Assembly: GCA_041396125.1 (NCBI GenBank)
Contig: JAWKZG010000004.1
Location: 186,001-250,000 of the forward strand
Reading direction: 5' to 3'
Source of the DNA: JAWKZG01 sp041396125
Lineage (GTDB): Bacteria; Pseudomonadota; Gammaproteobacteria; Competibacterales; Competibacteraceae
DNA: 64,000 nucleotides
Positions 1 through 9,537 of this stretch are shown here, in pieces. Every line of letters starts with the position of its first letter. The first letter of the stretch is position 1. Position numbers and translations under genes: made by a program. The notes beneath the pieces were generated by a model, which saw only the letters and a program-made list of their open reading frames with translations, made no database searches and was not told the origin of the DNA.

Positions 1-3000
1 CAACCGCATTGCGCAGCATATGCATCAATGGATCAGCCAGCCGCTCCAGTACTTCGCTGTCGATCTGGATTTCGCTGCCCTTAATGAACAGATCAACCTG
101 TTTATCCGTTGCCCGGGCAGCTTGCCGAACACTGCGCTGGAGTCTGGCGACAATCGTATTGACTGGCTCCATGCGGGTTTTCATGACCGCGACCTGCAAC
201 TCATCCTTCATGTGTTGCAAGGGTGCCAGCGAGCGCTCCAGACCGGACAGTTCAGCACGCATCTGCTGCGACATGCGCTGCGAATCCACTACGCTTTCGA
301 TAAAGCTTCGAGTGGTACTGTACAGCTCATCGTACTGATCCATTTCCAGCGGATCGAAGTTTTTATCCCGGTTGAGCTGACGCAGGCGTTGCTGGGTATT
401 GGCAACGTGGCGCACATCGATAAAATTTTCCAGCTCGAAACGACGCTGCTGCACCATATTGTGCTGCTGCTGAACATCGTTACTATAGCGGCGCACTATA
501 GCGAAACGATCCTGCAACTGATCCAGCGCCACCGAGACTTCACCAACCATCCGAAACATCGTATCGATGGTATCAGTCGGCACACGCACCATTTTACCAA
601 CTGCGACCTCTGCAACCGAGCCGGCTGCCGGCGCTTCGACGATTTCCGGCCTGGGCGATTGCGACTCGGGTGACGGTGGCACAGAGCTGACAGGCGCGGG
701 TTTTGGCGAAGCTACTGCAGCGGTTGTTTTGGCAGGTATCGCAGCGGCAGCAGGGACTACTTCGGGTGCAGTCGATGTCGCAACAACAGGTGTTTCCAGT
801 TGACCAGCATCCATGCGGTTGGCCCAATCGAACACATTCTGCAAAATACGCTGCGCGTCGGCAGGCGCTTCAGTCCCGCTCTGGAGTGATTCCAGCATCG
901 CCTCAACACAGTCGGCGGCTTCTTGCAGAGTACACGCCAGATCAGGTTGCGGTGCACGCTGATGCTCGGTCAGATATTCCAGAATATCCTCGACGTGGTG
1001 CGTCATATTGGCAATGCCTTTGACGCCGATCATATTAGCCGAACCCTTGATGTTATGCGCTAGTCGCTGCGCATTGCCAAGGTTTCTGACGATATCATCC
1101 CCACGAATAATACGCTCGATAGCCATCGAGAAATCCGCTGCATTAAGCGGCGATTCGTGCATAAACACCGTAACCAGCTTGGGATTGACATCCGCACCAA
1201 TGGCCAGCACAACATCATCAGGCTGAGCAACTGTCGGGCGTTGCTCGGCATCGGATAAATAGTCATCAGGATCGGGCGAAAGCGCGGCCAGCATATCGTC
1301 AATCTGATCCTCCGGCACCGGCATCGGCCAGCCCGCTTGCGTCAACAGTTCGACCAGTGCTATTTGCACAACCTGATCAGCAGGATCATTAAAGTATGCT
1401 TGCACAGCCACAGGCCATTCGGCCAGCACGTCCGCCGCAGCCGCACGCGCTGGCGGCTCCATGTCTGGCAGCATTTGGACATTGGCGCTCAGCAACTCAC
1501 CGATAATGGCGAAACCGTTCAAACCCACCGCTTCAGCGGCAATTTGCACCCGTTCAACCACCTTGATATAACCACTGCTGGCGGCATCCAATACCGTAGA
1601 CTCATTAGCGCCAATAAGCTGCTGCCGAAATGGCTCAAACTCATTGAACGTTGCCGCAAGCTGCGCCTGCAGTGCCCCCATCAACTCGTCATCGTCTTCA
1701 TCATCGAGGCCATCAAGGAAATCATCAACGGGCTCATCAACAGCTTCTGATGCAACTTCCAAGGTGACAATATCTGCCGGATTTTCCGTCAGCATGGACG
1801 GCACTTCCTCTAGCGAGACGGCTTCTGCATCGTAAGCTCCGTCTGCCAGATCGGATGACAAATCGGAGTCAGCGCTGCCCGCTACAGTGGCCGTTGCAAA
1901 CCAGGCATCATTGTGTTCTTCCGTGCTGCTCGGCATTAGCTCAGGCAGAGTGGATTCGATATGACTGTTTAAATCGAAACCGGCACTTTTGACGTCATCT
2001 TCAGCGCCGCTGCTTTCTTCTTCAGCGCTCAGTATTGCAGACAGCGTCTCCTCTTCTGTATCCCCGGCAAATACATCGTCGGCGAGTACATCATCGGCAA
2101 GGTTGGGTTCTACGATTACTGGGGCGATCTCTTCGCTCAAATCCTCAATCGGGTTCTCGGTTGCGTCATCAATGAACTTTCTGATGAACACTTCTGCATC
2201 CGATTCACTCCCAGTATCTGTCGTTTCCATCACTGCGGGATCAATATCAGCCGGCCATTCATCTGCAGATTCAGTTTCTTCCGAAAGAATGTCGTCTGCA
2301 TCAAAATCCGCATCCAATCCGGCATCCAGCGCCAAGGTGACACCCGAGGCAGAAGCCAGCTCTGGAGCCAAATCCAGGGTCCCTGAAACCTCGGGGTTTT
2401 CTCCTGCCACATCAACGCTGTCTGCCGCTGTTTCGACCTCGGCAAATTCACGCTTATCAGCAACACCCGCGTCAAAACCGGTGAATTCACTTACCGCTTC
2501 ACGGGCTTCTGCCAGATCAACGTCAAGGTCTGCAGCCATATCAGCCGAATCGGATACATCGTTTGCACTTGCAGCAACCGGCTCGATGACACTGCCGTCA
2601 ACCTCCGGTGATTGATCCACAGCTTGACTCGGAGCGCTATCGCTGTCGTTCGCAGCCTCATCAAAGCCATCGTTACTCGCTTCAATCTGTGGCATGAAGC
2701 GCGTCCGCAGCTCATCCGGCAACGGTGCCAGCAGCGCTTCATCGAGTGTTTTGCTGTCAGGGTCGGTGGGGGCCTGGATATAGGCCAGCACAGTGCTACT
2801 CCAGCCAGCCAGGATAGAGCCATGGTTACGCAGAAACTCCGAAGCGTGGCCATTCAAAGAACCAAAATGTTCGGTGAGCGCACCACAAATTTGCTGCAGG
2901 TGCTCCAGTTCGGCCATTTCCGCCGCCATCGCGATGGTTTCAACGCCACCCTGGCAGGCTTCGAGTGCCTCGCTGTAGTCTGACTCTTCAGACTGTGCAC

Positions 3001-3085
3001 TTAAATCAGCGAGTGCCGCGTTAATGCCGTCTCCGGCAAGCGTGACGATCTCGCTGACCGATTCCAGTAATACTTGGTCTTGCAT
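1..3085 (-). CDS. chpA: ChpA/PilL-like chemotaxis histidine kinase (partial, 3' end beyond window)
   Basis: CheA-type kinase of the type IV pilus chemosensory (Pil-Chp) pathway; it would pass phosphate from receptor-controlled autophosphorylation to the PilG/PilH-like regulators encoded upstream. About 1,028 codons are visible and no stop is reached at the left edge. The N-terminal half is acidic linker with helical Hpt/FimL-like segments. A histidine phosphotransfer motif LAHNIKGSAN lies at about residues 675-684 (His677). It is followed by a proline/alanine linker, a helical dimerisation-type region and the ATPase N-box start LADPLMHMLRNAV at the very edge. The CheW-like and receiver domains expected of ChpA would lie outside. 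The start at 3085 is the first ATG in frame, following the pilJ-like gene after a 219-nt gap with two hairpins. Family call is firm; ChpA versus another hybrid CheA is inferred from context. Confidence 0.88.
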   Translation of the reverse strand, partial: MQDQVLLESVSEIVTLAGDGINAALADLSAQSEESDYSEALEACQGGVETIAMAAEMAELEHLQQICGALTEHFGSLNGHASEFLRNHGSILAGWSSTVLAYIQAPTDPDSKTLDEALLAPLPDELRTRFMPQIEASNDGFDEAANDSDSAPSQAVDQSPEVDGSVIEPVAASANDVSDSADMAADLDVDLAEAREAVSEFTGFDAGVADKREFAEVETAADSVDVAGENPEVSGTLDLAPELASASGVTLALDAGLDADFDADDILSEETESADEWPADIDPAVMETTDTGSESDAEVFIRKFIDDATENPIEDLSEEIAPVIVEPNLADDVLADDVFAGDTEEETLSAILSAEEESSGAEDDVKSAGFDLNSHIESTLPELMPSSTEEHNDAWFATATVAGSADSDLSSDLADGAYDAEAVSLEEVPSMLTENPADIVTLEVASEAVDEPVDDFLDGLDDEDDDELMGALQAQLAATFNEFEPFRQQLIGANESTVLDAASSGYIKVVERVQIAAEAVGLNGFAIIGELLSANVQMLPDMEPPARAAAADVLAEWPVAVQAYFNDPADQVVQIALVELLTQAGWPMPVPEDQIDDMLAALSPDPDDYLSDAEQRPTVAQPDDVVLAIGADVNPKLVTVFMHESPLNAADFSMAIERIIRGDDIVRNLGNAQRLAHNIKGSANMIGVKGIANMTHHVEDILEYLTEHQRAPQPDLACTLQEAADCVEAMLESLQSGTEAPADAQRILQNVFDWANRMDAGQLETPVVATSTAPEVVPAAAAIPAKTTAAVASPKPAPVSSVPPSPESQSPRPEIVEAPAAGSVAEVAVGKMVRVPTDTIDTMFRMVGEVSVALDQLQDRFAIVRRYSNDVQQQHNMVQQRRFELENFIDVRHVANTQQRLRQLNRDKNFDPLEMDQYDELYSTTRSFIESVVDSQRMSQQMRAELSGLERSLAPLQHMKDELQVAVMKTRMEPVNTIVARLQRSVRQAARATDKQVDLFIKGSEIQIDSEVLERLADPLMHMLRNAV

Positions 3086-3188
3086 AATTGATTACCAATG
3101 ATGAGCAGAAGCGAACCGCTAAGTAGGGGCTACTTAAAAACTGCTACTTTTGCTAAAAATAACGACTCTTTAAGAAGCCTCCAGATCT

Positions 3189-3298
3189 GGGAAATCCCTG
3201 CTTGTTCACACAGGAGTCTCTGACCCGAGGGATTTCCCGACGTTGCCAACCCGATACCGGGCAGCCGGACATGATGACAATCCACGTCCGGCTGCCCG
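3189..3298 (-). terminator. Two strong hairpins between pilJ-like and chpA genes
   Basis: Two perfect inverted repeats sit in this 219-nt gap. The first pairs 3189-3199 with 3228-3238 (11 bp, arm GGGAAATCCCT, long loop). The second pairs 3258-3270 with 3286-3298 (13 bp, arm CGGGCAGCCGGAC, 15-nt loop) and begins only 7 nt after the pilJ-like stop codon. Neither has a clear run of U on the minus-strand transcript, so they look more like partial terminators or mRNA-stabilising stem-loops that lower chpA expression relative to the receptor than a full operon end. Confidence 0.6.
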
Positions 3299-3304
3299 CT
3301 TACC

Positions 3305-5521
3305 TTAAGCGGCTTTCTCGGTGCCGACAGCGTCTTCCGTCACGATTGTTTCGGGGGTCGCTTCAACATTGACGGGCTGCTCGACTTTGGCGGCTTCCGG
3401 CAATTTGAACACCCGCACAGCAGCAACCAGATTCTGCAGATACGTGAACATGCCGCGCGTCTGCTGGGCCTGCCCTTCCAGTTCCTGCTCGGTCGCTTGC
3501 GTACTCTGCCGCAACTGAGCGGCCTGACCACGCAACGCTTCGTTGGTTTCCACCAGCGAGGTGGAACGTTGTGCGATCTGCTGCACAGCAGACACCAGCT
3601 CAAGGGTTGCTTTCTGGGTTACACGCATCCGCTTGCCAGAACGCTCGGCCAGTTCCGAACCTTCCACCACCTGACCGATGGTTTTGTTCATGGTTGCCAT
3701 GGTTTCGGAGGATTCAGCCTGAATACTCTGCACCAGGGTGGCGATCTGCGCCGTTGACTCCCGCGCTGTCTCGGCCAGGCGCTGAACCTCGTCAGCAACA
3801 ACCGAGAAACCGCGACCGGCTTCACCAGCGGCAACAGCCTGCATACCGGCGTTAAGCGCCAGCGTGTGGGTACGTTCTGAGATGTCTTTAATGATCTCAA
3901 CGATAGCGCCGATCTCTTGCGAACGTTCGCCCAGACGTTTGATACTTTTTTCCGTTTCACTCACTGTGTTACGGATAGCGTTCATGTTCTGGACCGTGTT
4001 GCGCACCGCGCCCAGAGCGCGTTTGGTCGAGGTGGATGTGTTGTCAGCCAACTCGTTACTGGAAGCCGCCAACTGCGCCATTTCGTTCATGGTTTCAGCA
4101 GATTGCCCCAGCGAGGCCAGCGCCTGATCAACCACTTGTCGTTCGGTGGCAGCCACCTGGGCCACTTTTTCACCCTGTTTTTGCACCGCGAGGGCCGCCT
4201 GTTCCAACTGCGCGGCGAGACCGTTGATCTCACCCATGGTTGCAGCAGTCCGCTGCGTCATCATGTTCAGCGCATCACTGACGTTACCGGTAATATCTTC
4301 ACTGACTGGCACCTGTACCGTGAGATCCCGTTGGCTCAAACGGTCGGCAGCATCCATCAGATTAATTACCGAATCATTAAGCTGCTCATTCTCTTTGGCT
4401 TGCTCAGCCAGGCTGACCAGACGCTCGTCCAGCATACTGTCGAAGGTATTGCCAAGTTGACCCAGCTCGTCGCGGGTGGTCATGGCTGCGCGGGCTTCGA
4501 GGTTACCCTCAGCGACCTGTTGCATGGCACTTTGCAGACGACGCAGTGAACGGAACAAACCGCCGGAAATAAGCAACACAGCAATGAGTACGATGATGGC
4601 ACTTGCTGCCAGCACACCGGCAAACACGCCGTTCAGCAAATCGGTCTCGGCAGTGACTTCGGTACGAATTCGTTCCAGGTCCTCTTGCACCTCGGTCGAC
4701 TCCGTATCGGTCAGCGTACTGAGCTCGCGCTCCTGGGCGGCAAAGGCAGCGACCGCCTGTTTATAGTTCTCGGTTCTGTCAACCAGACTCAAAAAGTGGC
4801 CGAAATACTCATCCAGCAATGTGGTCATAGTGTCTTGTTCAGCCCCTGAAAGTGACGACTCACTTAAGGCTTCCAGAAATGCATCGCGGGTATCGGACAA
4901 GCGCTCTACGTATTTATCCTCACCCCGCATGAGATAATCTTTTTCGTGACGTCGAATCGACAGCAGTAAATTTTGTAAAGCTAAAATATCGATTTTTTGC
5001 TGCTGCGTATCACTGAAGCTGGCATTAAGCAGGTTCTCCTGGGCAGTAGCCAGGGCAACTTCCAAATTGTGAATTACGCTCCGCATCTGGCCTTGAATAC
5101 CACTGTTTTCATCCAGACCCAGTTCAGCCTGCAAAGCAGCAGCATCGTCAAAGGTACTAACCAGCTTGACCGCAGCGGCCTGCAGTGGCACCAGCCGTGC
5201 CTGCTCATCTTCCTCCAGATTCAGCTGACGCAATGCAGCGAACTGCTCGTCGGAACCACTCATGGCTACCTTGAAGCCGTCCTGACTGGACTGATCTTTG
5301 GTGTTAAAGAAATCATTAGCCAGCCGCTCAGCGGTGAGCAACTGACTGTTCAGTGCATCAATACCAAACACCACGTTTTGCGCGGTCACCGTTGCTTCCT
5401 GGGCGGCCCCTTCGAGCTGCAGCACCCGGTAGTAAACCGTGCCGATCACAGCAAAGCCAAGCAACGAGATCAGCACGAGTGCGCCGAGCTTATGGCTTAT
5501 CTTAAAGTTGAAAAAATTCAT
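3305..5521 (-). CDS. pilJ: PilJ-like methyl-accepting chemotaxis receptor with HBM-type sensor domain
   Basis: Inner-membrane chemoreceptor of 738 residues feeding the downstream CheA-like kinase. It has an N-terminal membrane segment (about residues 11-31), a long periplasmic helical region (about 40-290), a second membrane segment (about 295-320), HAMP-type linkers and a signalling domain whose hairpin reads ISERTHTLALNAGMQAVA followed by GRGFSVVADEVQRLAE, the version typical of PilJ. The periplasmic part contains RRHEKDYLMRGEDKYVERL, characteristic of the helical bimodular (HBM) sensor domain of McpS-type receptors. Canonical PilJ instead has PilJ-N four-helix domains; here such a domain occurs on a separate exported protein two genes upstream. 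Role in pilus chemotaxis is inferred from operon context. Confidence 0.87.
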   Translation of the reverse strand: MNFFNFKISHKLGALVLISLLGFAVIGTVYYRVLQLEGAAQEATVTAQNVVFGIDALNSQLLTAERLANDFFNTKDQSSQDGFKVAMSGSDEQFAALRQLNLEEDEQARLVPLQAAAVKLVSTFDDAAALQAELGLDENSGIQGQMRSVIHNLEVALATAQENLLNASFSDTQQQKIDILALQNLLLSIRRHEKDYLMRGEDKYVERLSDTRDAFLEALSESSLSGAEQDTMTTLLDEYFGHFLSLVDRTENYKQAVAAFAAQERELSTLTDTESTEVQEDLERIRTEVTAETDLLNGVFAGVLAASAIIVLIAVLLISGGLFRSLRRLQSAMQQVAEGNLEARAAMTTRDELGQLGNTFDSMLDERLVSLAEQAKENEQLNDSVINLMDAADRLSQRDLTVQVPVSEDITGNVSDALNMMTQRTAATMGEINGLAAQLEQAALAVQKQGEKVAQVAATERQVVDQALASLGQSAETMNEMAQLAASSNELADNTSTSTKRALGAVRNTVQNMNAIRNTVSETEKSIKRLGERSQEIGAIVEIIKDISERTHTLALNAGMQAVAAGEAGRGFSVVADEVQRLAETARESTAQIATLVQSIQAESSETMATMNKTIGQVVEGSELAERSGKRMRVTQKATLELVSAVQQIAQRSTSLVETNEALRGQAAQLRQSTQATEQELEGQAQQTRGMFTYLQNLVAAVRVFKLPEAAKVEQPVNVEATPETIVTEDAVGTEKAA

Positions 5522-5608
5522 CGTTATTCCTCGAAATATAGAAAGATCAATCGCTAAGCTGCCATCGGGCGCTGTTGAATGAACTGATCTGGCAGGGCCA
5601 AAAGCCGT

Positions 5609-6157
5609 TTAAAACTGGCTTTTCAAAGCTTGGAAAAAACCTCGAAAATCCCACTCCACCCAAATACGATCGGTACGGTAGCAACTCCGTGCATACGGCT
5701 GTAATGCCTGCGGTAGTGGCGGAGTCCGATTCAGTTTATCTTCACTTTTCAGGCTGATGCGAAATGGTACGGACTGTACCAACACACCGACTGCCTCATC
5801 GCCTTGACCGATAATAAGTGTCTTGTCCGGTGTTTTTTTCAGATCTGCTGCCGGCTTGTCAAAACCGAGCAGAGTATCCAGATGGAAAATTGGCACCACA
5901 TTGCCGTTCCAGTTGGCCATGCAGCGCAGCCAGTGTGGAATATTGGGCAAACGGCAGGAAGGGAGTGCATCGTCGATCAAAGCACTAGGGGTATCGACCG
6001 GTAATAACAGACCAAGATGGTGTAATTCCAGCGCATAGGTGTTAAGCACTTGCGGCCCCCGCGTCAGATGACTCTGACGCGGGGCCGTATCGGCCACAAC
6101 CTGAGGTAGCTCGAACGCGTCGCCCAAGGCGGCACTCGGCATTAAACGTTGTGACAT
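5609..6157 (-). CDS. pilI: CheW-like adaptor (PilI-like)
   Basis: Small cytoplasmic protein (182 residues) with a CheW fold, expected to link the PilJ-like receptor to the CheA-like kinase. Visible CheW features are the segment LNTYALELHHLGLLLPVDTP near residue 40, NWNGNVVPIFHLDTLLGF near residue 88 and the late segment TDKTLIIGQGDEAVGVLVQSV-like strand. It lies between the exported PilJ-N-domain protein and the receptor gene, 87 nt before the latter. The C-terminus is slightly extended, with RTDRIWVEWDFRGF. Family call is from fold motifs; assignment to PilI rests on gene order. Confidence 0.82.
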   Translation of the reverse strand: MSQRLMPSAALGDAFELPQVVADTAPRQSHLTRGPQVLNTYALELHHLGLLLPVDTPSALIDDALPSCRLPNIPHWLRCMANWNGNVVPIFHLDTLLGFDKPAADLKKTPDKTLIIGQGDEAVGVLVQSVPFRISLKSEDKLNRTPPLPQALQPYARSCYRTDRIWVEWDFRGFFQALKSQF

Positions 6158-6190
6158 GGTAGCTTCCTCGTAACAGCGATTAGGATTTGC

Positions 6191-6985
6191 TTAACTACCG
6201 ATTTTCGCGGTTTCGAGGTATTCCTGAGTGACATCATGCATACCAATAAGAATTTTCTTGGCGGCTTCCGATACCACGAAAGGAAAATAGGTTGTGCCTT
6301 CTTTATTAACGCTGAATTCCAGCATACGAAATTGGGTTTTGGCTTTCTTCAGTGCAGCATTAACCGAACGGGTATTTCCTTCGTAACCGATCAGTTCTTC
6401 CAGTCCCAGCATGAATTCGAAGGTGGCGTTGTCCAGCTGTTCACGAAAGCTTTCTTCGTCCACACCCAACGCGTGCAGGTTATACAGCGCCGCGATACGC
6501 TGTGACAACATCTGCTGACGCTCACTGATGTCAACCACATGGCCTGCGTCTGAGTGGGTCTCACGCGCCAGTTCGTGCACCAGTTCCTCGTTCGCCGCCA
6601 GCAGATCGTCAGTGGCGTGATGCAGTTCTGATACTTTTTCCAAAGTCGGAGGGGCCGAAGCAAGGCGCTTGACGGGCTCCCACTGAGCACGGACGGTATT
6701 CATCAGCTCCTTGGCTTCCTGCTCGGTACCGGAAAAACCCTGCAGATCACTGAGAATGTTTTCGTATTGCTTGACGGACTCCGTCAGCTGTTTTTGGTGT
6801 TCGCTGACTTTGACATTCAGCACCACCAGACCATAGGTCTTGAGAATGCGCTGCGACAGCATACGCTGGACACCAGCCTGATCAACGGCTTCGATAATAC
6901 TGTTGACTTGCGCCTGCACAGGAGCTGTCACCAACAGCATCGCACCGACCAGACTCGTGGCTAAAAGTGATGATAATTTACGCAT
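6191..6985 (-). CDS. Exported protein with two PilJ-N (type IV pilus MCP N-terminal) domains
   Basis: A 264-residue protein with a clear signal peptide (MRKLSSLLATSLVGAMLLV then APVQAQ, cleavage near residue 26) and no further membrane segment, so probably periplasmic. Two copies of the PilJ-N signature are visible: AGVQRMLSQRILKTYGLV near residue 37 and ISERQQMLSQRIAALYNLHA near residue 153. In PilJ and NarX-like proteins this module is the periplasmic sensor of a membrane receptor; here it stands alone. Its gene is 33 nt upstream of pilI, in the chemosensory operon, so it may be a soluble ligand-binding partner of the HBM receptor. Function beyond the domain call is inference. Confidence 0.8.
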   Translation of the reverse strand: MRKLSSLLATSLVGAMLLVTAPVQAQVNSIIEAVDQAGVQRMLSQRILKTYGLVVLNVKVSEHQKQLTESVKQYENILSDLQGFSGTEQEAKELMNTVRAQWEPVKRLASAPPTLEKVSELHHATDDLLAANEELVHELARETHSDAGHVVDISERQQMLSQRIAALYNLHALGVDEESFREQLDNATFEFMLGLEELIGYEGNTRSVNAALKKAKTQFRMLEFSVNKEGTTYFPFVVSEAAKKILIGMHDVTQEYLETAKIGS

Positions 6986-7032
6986 TGCGATTTCCTTTTA
7001 AAATTCAAATTGGGTCAAGGGTGGATATTTGC

Positions 7033-7878
7033 TTAGTCTGCAACCGGGCCAGAAAACTTTTTCCCTAGCACAGCAAGACCGGCCAGCGCGGACGCATCGT
7101 CTACTTTGACTTTTTTATCGGCTTGATGAATAGCCATTCCGATCACGGATTTAACTTTGGTTTTACTAACATAAAGCGCTGTTTTTTCAGCAGTCTTTAT
7201 GCCTTTCTCATAATCCATTACGGTTTTCTTGACATCCTCAAGAGCAGCGCGCTCAGCATCGCTCAGGTCGGTCTGGCCGATTTTCTCAATTAGCTCCAGC
7301 GCGTGTTCAAAATCGCTGATAGCCTCTTCTTCATACTTTTTCTCGCCGCGCAGCAGAAAATTCTTGGCATGGTGGATAGCGCCACCGTAACCGAGCGCAA
7401 ATTCCAGCTCTTGCACTTCGTTCCACTCATGATTGGCTCTCAGCGTGTCGAAGCTGGCCAGGGCTGGTGCGTCGTCAACCTTTAATTCCGCGTTTGACGC
7501 AGAGACAATATCGCCCACGCCGTAATCCTCTTCGACTAACTTGTGCACTGCTTCCAGCGCTATTTGATAGCTGTCGACCGCCTGTTCGAGACTGTCCAGT
7601 GCAGCGCTTTCATCACTGCTTACATCCATTTCACGCAATGAGACGATGATGCCCTGAGCGTTGGTGAATGCCTCAGAGGCACGCTCGCGGTATTTTTCTT
7701 CGCCACGTATGACATAATTTTTATAGCGATGGATACCACCGCCATAGCCCAGCGCACGGACCAGCTCAGCGACTTTCGCCTGCTTGGTGGTTTCAGCTAA
7801 AGCCTCTGTTGCAACGCCACCCAGCATGGCTGAAATCATAGTCAAAGCGAGAGGAATTCTTTTAAATTTCACAAACAT
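7033..7878 (-). CDS. Exported helical protein with duplicated HxxKNYxxRGExKY motif, unknown function
   Basis: I choose the ATG at 7878 (281 residues) because it gives a normal signal peptide (MFVKFKRIPLALTMISAML then GGVATEALAET); an upstream ATG at 7929 is possible but would spoil it. The mature part is an internal duplication: ALGYGGGIHRYKNYVIRGEEKY near residue 43 and ALGYGGAIHHAKNFLLRGEKKY near residue 165, each followed by an acidic helix and an AL-rich helix. The motif resembles the RGEDKY helix of the HBM domain in the receptor of the same operon and the GYGGxIHxFKNYVLRG helix seen in some bacterial sensor kinases. It has no membrane anchor. Probably a periplasmic sensory accessory protein; this is inference. 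Confidence 0.72.
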   Translation of the reverse strand: MFVKFKRIPLALTMISAMLGGVATEALAETTKQAKVAELVRALGYGGGIHRYKNYVIRGEEKYRERASEAFTNAQGIIVSLREMDVSSDESAALDSLEQAVDSYQIALEAVHKLVEEDYGVGDIVSASNAELKVDDAPALASFDTLRANHEWNEVQELEFALGYGGAIHHAKNFLLRGEKKYEEEAISDFEHALELIEKIGQTDLSDAERAALEDVKKTVMDYEKGIKTAEKTALYVSKTKVKSVIGMAIHQADKKVKVDDASALAGLAVLGKKFSGPVAD

Positions 7879-7967
7879 ACTCCTGATAATTAATCCGATA
7901 TCTAATAATAAAACGTTCACCGCGAACAACAGACCGACAGAGCATCCTTTGCCTGTATCTTTCCTGC

Positions 7968-8333
7968 TCAGCCCAATTTACCCATCTGTTCGACAATCTG
8001 TTCCTTGGTGAAAGGTTTACCGACCAGTGCGGCGCCACCCTGGCGCTTAGCCCAGATATGATCGGCTTTCTGCTGCTTACTACTGACGAAAACGATAGGA
8101 ATATTGGCGGTTTCCGGGTCTTCCTTGATAGCCCGGCAGGCGTCATAACCGCTCATCTCGCCCATTACAATGTCCATAAAAATCATGTCCGGTTTTTCCT
8201 CCTTGGCTTTACTGACGGCTTCGATGCCCGAACTGGCCGTTACAACCGTGCAGTTCGTGCTGGCCACGACATCTTGCAGTGCGGCGCGATCAGTGGCGGC
8301 ATCATCAACGATCAGGACTTTATTAATTGCCAT
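7968..8333 (-). CDS. pilH: Single-domain response regulator, PilH-like
   Basis: A 121-residue CheY-like receiver and nothing else. The acidic pair DD at residues 10-11, the phosphoacceptor Asp54 in IFMDIVMGEMSG and Lys107 in LVGKPF are all present. It is likely a phosphate sink or output regulator for the CheA/ChpA kinase encoded downstream. It follows the pilG-like gene after 62 nt and precedes the two exported sensor-like genes. PilH rather than PilG is chosen from position (second regulator) and from the single-domain length. Confidence 0.85.
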   Translation of the reverse strand: MAINKVLIVDDAATDRAALQDVVASTNCTVVTASSGIEAVSKAKEEKPDMIFMDIVMGEMSGYDACRAIKEDPETANIPIVFVSSKQQKADHIWAKRQGGAALVGKPFTKEQIVEQMGKLG

Positions 8334-8395
8334 GAATAGGGCTCCATTGAATGTATTATTTGAGAGTTAGAAAAACTGCGTCGACAAGCCGCGAT

Positions 8396-9208
8396 TTATG
8401 CAGGTACCGCCCGTGATCTGGCGGCAATTGAAGCGCTTTGCAGTAGGTCGTACTGCTGCAGCACTTGACTGATACGTTCTGGATCGACGGGCTTGGTCAG
8501 GTATTTGTCACAGCCCACCAAGGCACCATGCATTTTGTTGAAGGGTGATTTTTTACTGGTCAGCATAACGACCGGGGTACCACTGATTTTTGGATCAGAT
8601 TTGAGCAGTTTGCAGGCTTTGTAGCCGTTCATCTCCGGCAGCATGACATCCAGAAAAATAATGTCGAAAGTGTGCTTTTTGACAAGCTGCAGGGCCGTTT
8701 CGGCGTCTTCAGCAAACATAACATCCAGCGGGTGTGCGTCGAGGATCATCTCCATCTGGGTCCGCACGAGCTGGCTGTCATCAACGACCAGGCATGTTTT
8801 ACGCTTACTGACAGTGGAGATTTCCAGGTTGGTATTCTTTTGCTGCCCCCATTGATCAACGATTTGATCCAGGGATTTCAATAACAAACCACCCAGTCTG
8901 TGCCGCAGCAAAGCATATTCCCCTGGCTTGGGATGTTGCGGGGCTTTGCTGACCATGACCAGAGGCGTGGTTGTCTGACGCGAATAGTCAGAGGTGCCCG
9001 AGTGCAGCGCAACGGGATCATCACCATCAATCAGCAGAATATCCGCATCGGCAGTGGTTCCAGGGTCAACCACTCTATATTCCGGTTGTTCACTGGAAGC
9101 GAAGCGCTGAGCGCGTGCCTGCGATAATTTACACACACTGGCAATCAATGTGCGCTCAATCTGCGAAAAACCAAATAGTGCGACCGTAAAAAGATTATTT
9201 GCCATCAT
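8396..9208 (-). CDS. pilG: Response regulator with extra N-terminal domain, PilG-like
   Basis: First gene of the chemosensory operon. The start at 9208 (ATG ATG GCA) removes an implausible 21-residue extension and leaves about 270 residues. The C-terminal 125 residues are a receiver domain with CLVVDDSQLVRTQMEM, the phosphoacceptor in IIFLDVMLPEMNGYKACK and the switch lysine in YLTKPVD. The N-terminal 120 residues are not a standard receiver: it begins NNLFTVALFGFSQIERTLI and contains ADILLIDGDD and TPLVMVSK, resembling a degenerate receiver-like alpha/beta domain, a layout seen in some PilG-like proteins. The promoter probably lies in the AT-rich gap just upstream. Confidence 0.82.
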   Translation of the reverse strand: MMANNLFTVALFGFSQIERTLIASVCKLSQARAQRFASSEQPEYRVVDPGTTADADILLIDGDDPVALHSGTSDYSRQTTTPLVMVSKAPQHPKPGEYALLRHRLGGLLLKSLDQIVDQWGQQKNTNLEISTVSKRKTCLVVDDSQLVRTQMEMILDAHPLDVMFAEDAETALQLVKKHTFDIIFLDVMLPEMNGYKACKLLKSDPKISGTPVVMLTSKKSPFNKMHGALVGCDKYLTKPVDPERISQVLQQYDLLQSASIAARSRAVPA

Positions 9209-9537
9209 CGTGTAGCTCAAAGTGATTATCCCCCACCCCAAATAAAGCCTTTTTGGCGGTATTACTGCCAACAGTACAACCGCATCGTTTGGAGCATGTG
9301 TCCGATTAATGGCAAATAGATGACACTATCTGTGCCAGATTATATTTTCCCTATTTATAAAATCCGCAAAATCAATAATATATTCATAGTAATTATGAAG
9401 ATAAAATATTTTTATAAAAAAAAATAATTTTGTAACAAATTATTGCGAGAAGAAATCACTGATTTTTTATATCTATTGCCTGTATCTGTATAAACGTTGG
9501 AAAACAATTTATTAGATATTTTTCGCTGAACAAATAA

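Noticed and set aside
20..2615. Several open frames on the plus strand opposite the CheA-like gene, up to 217 residues.
   Set aside because: They are antisense shadows; the minus-strand frame shows Hpt and ATPase motifs over its whole length, and the plus frames are low-complexity (Ser/Ala-rich).
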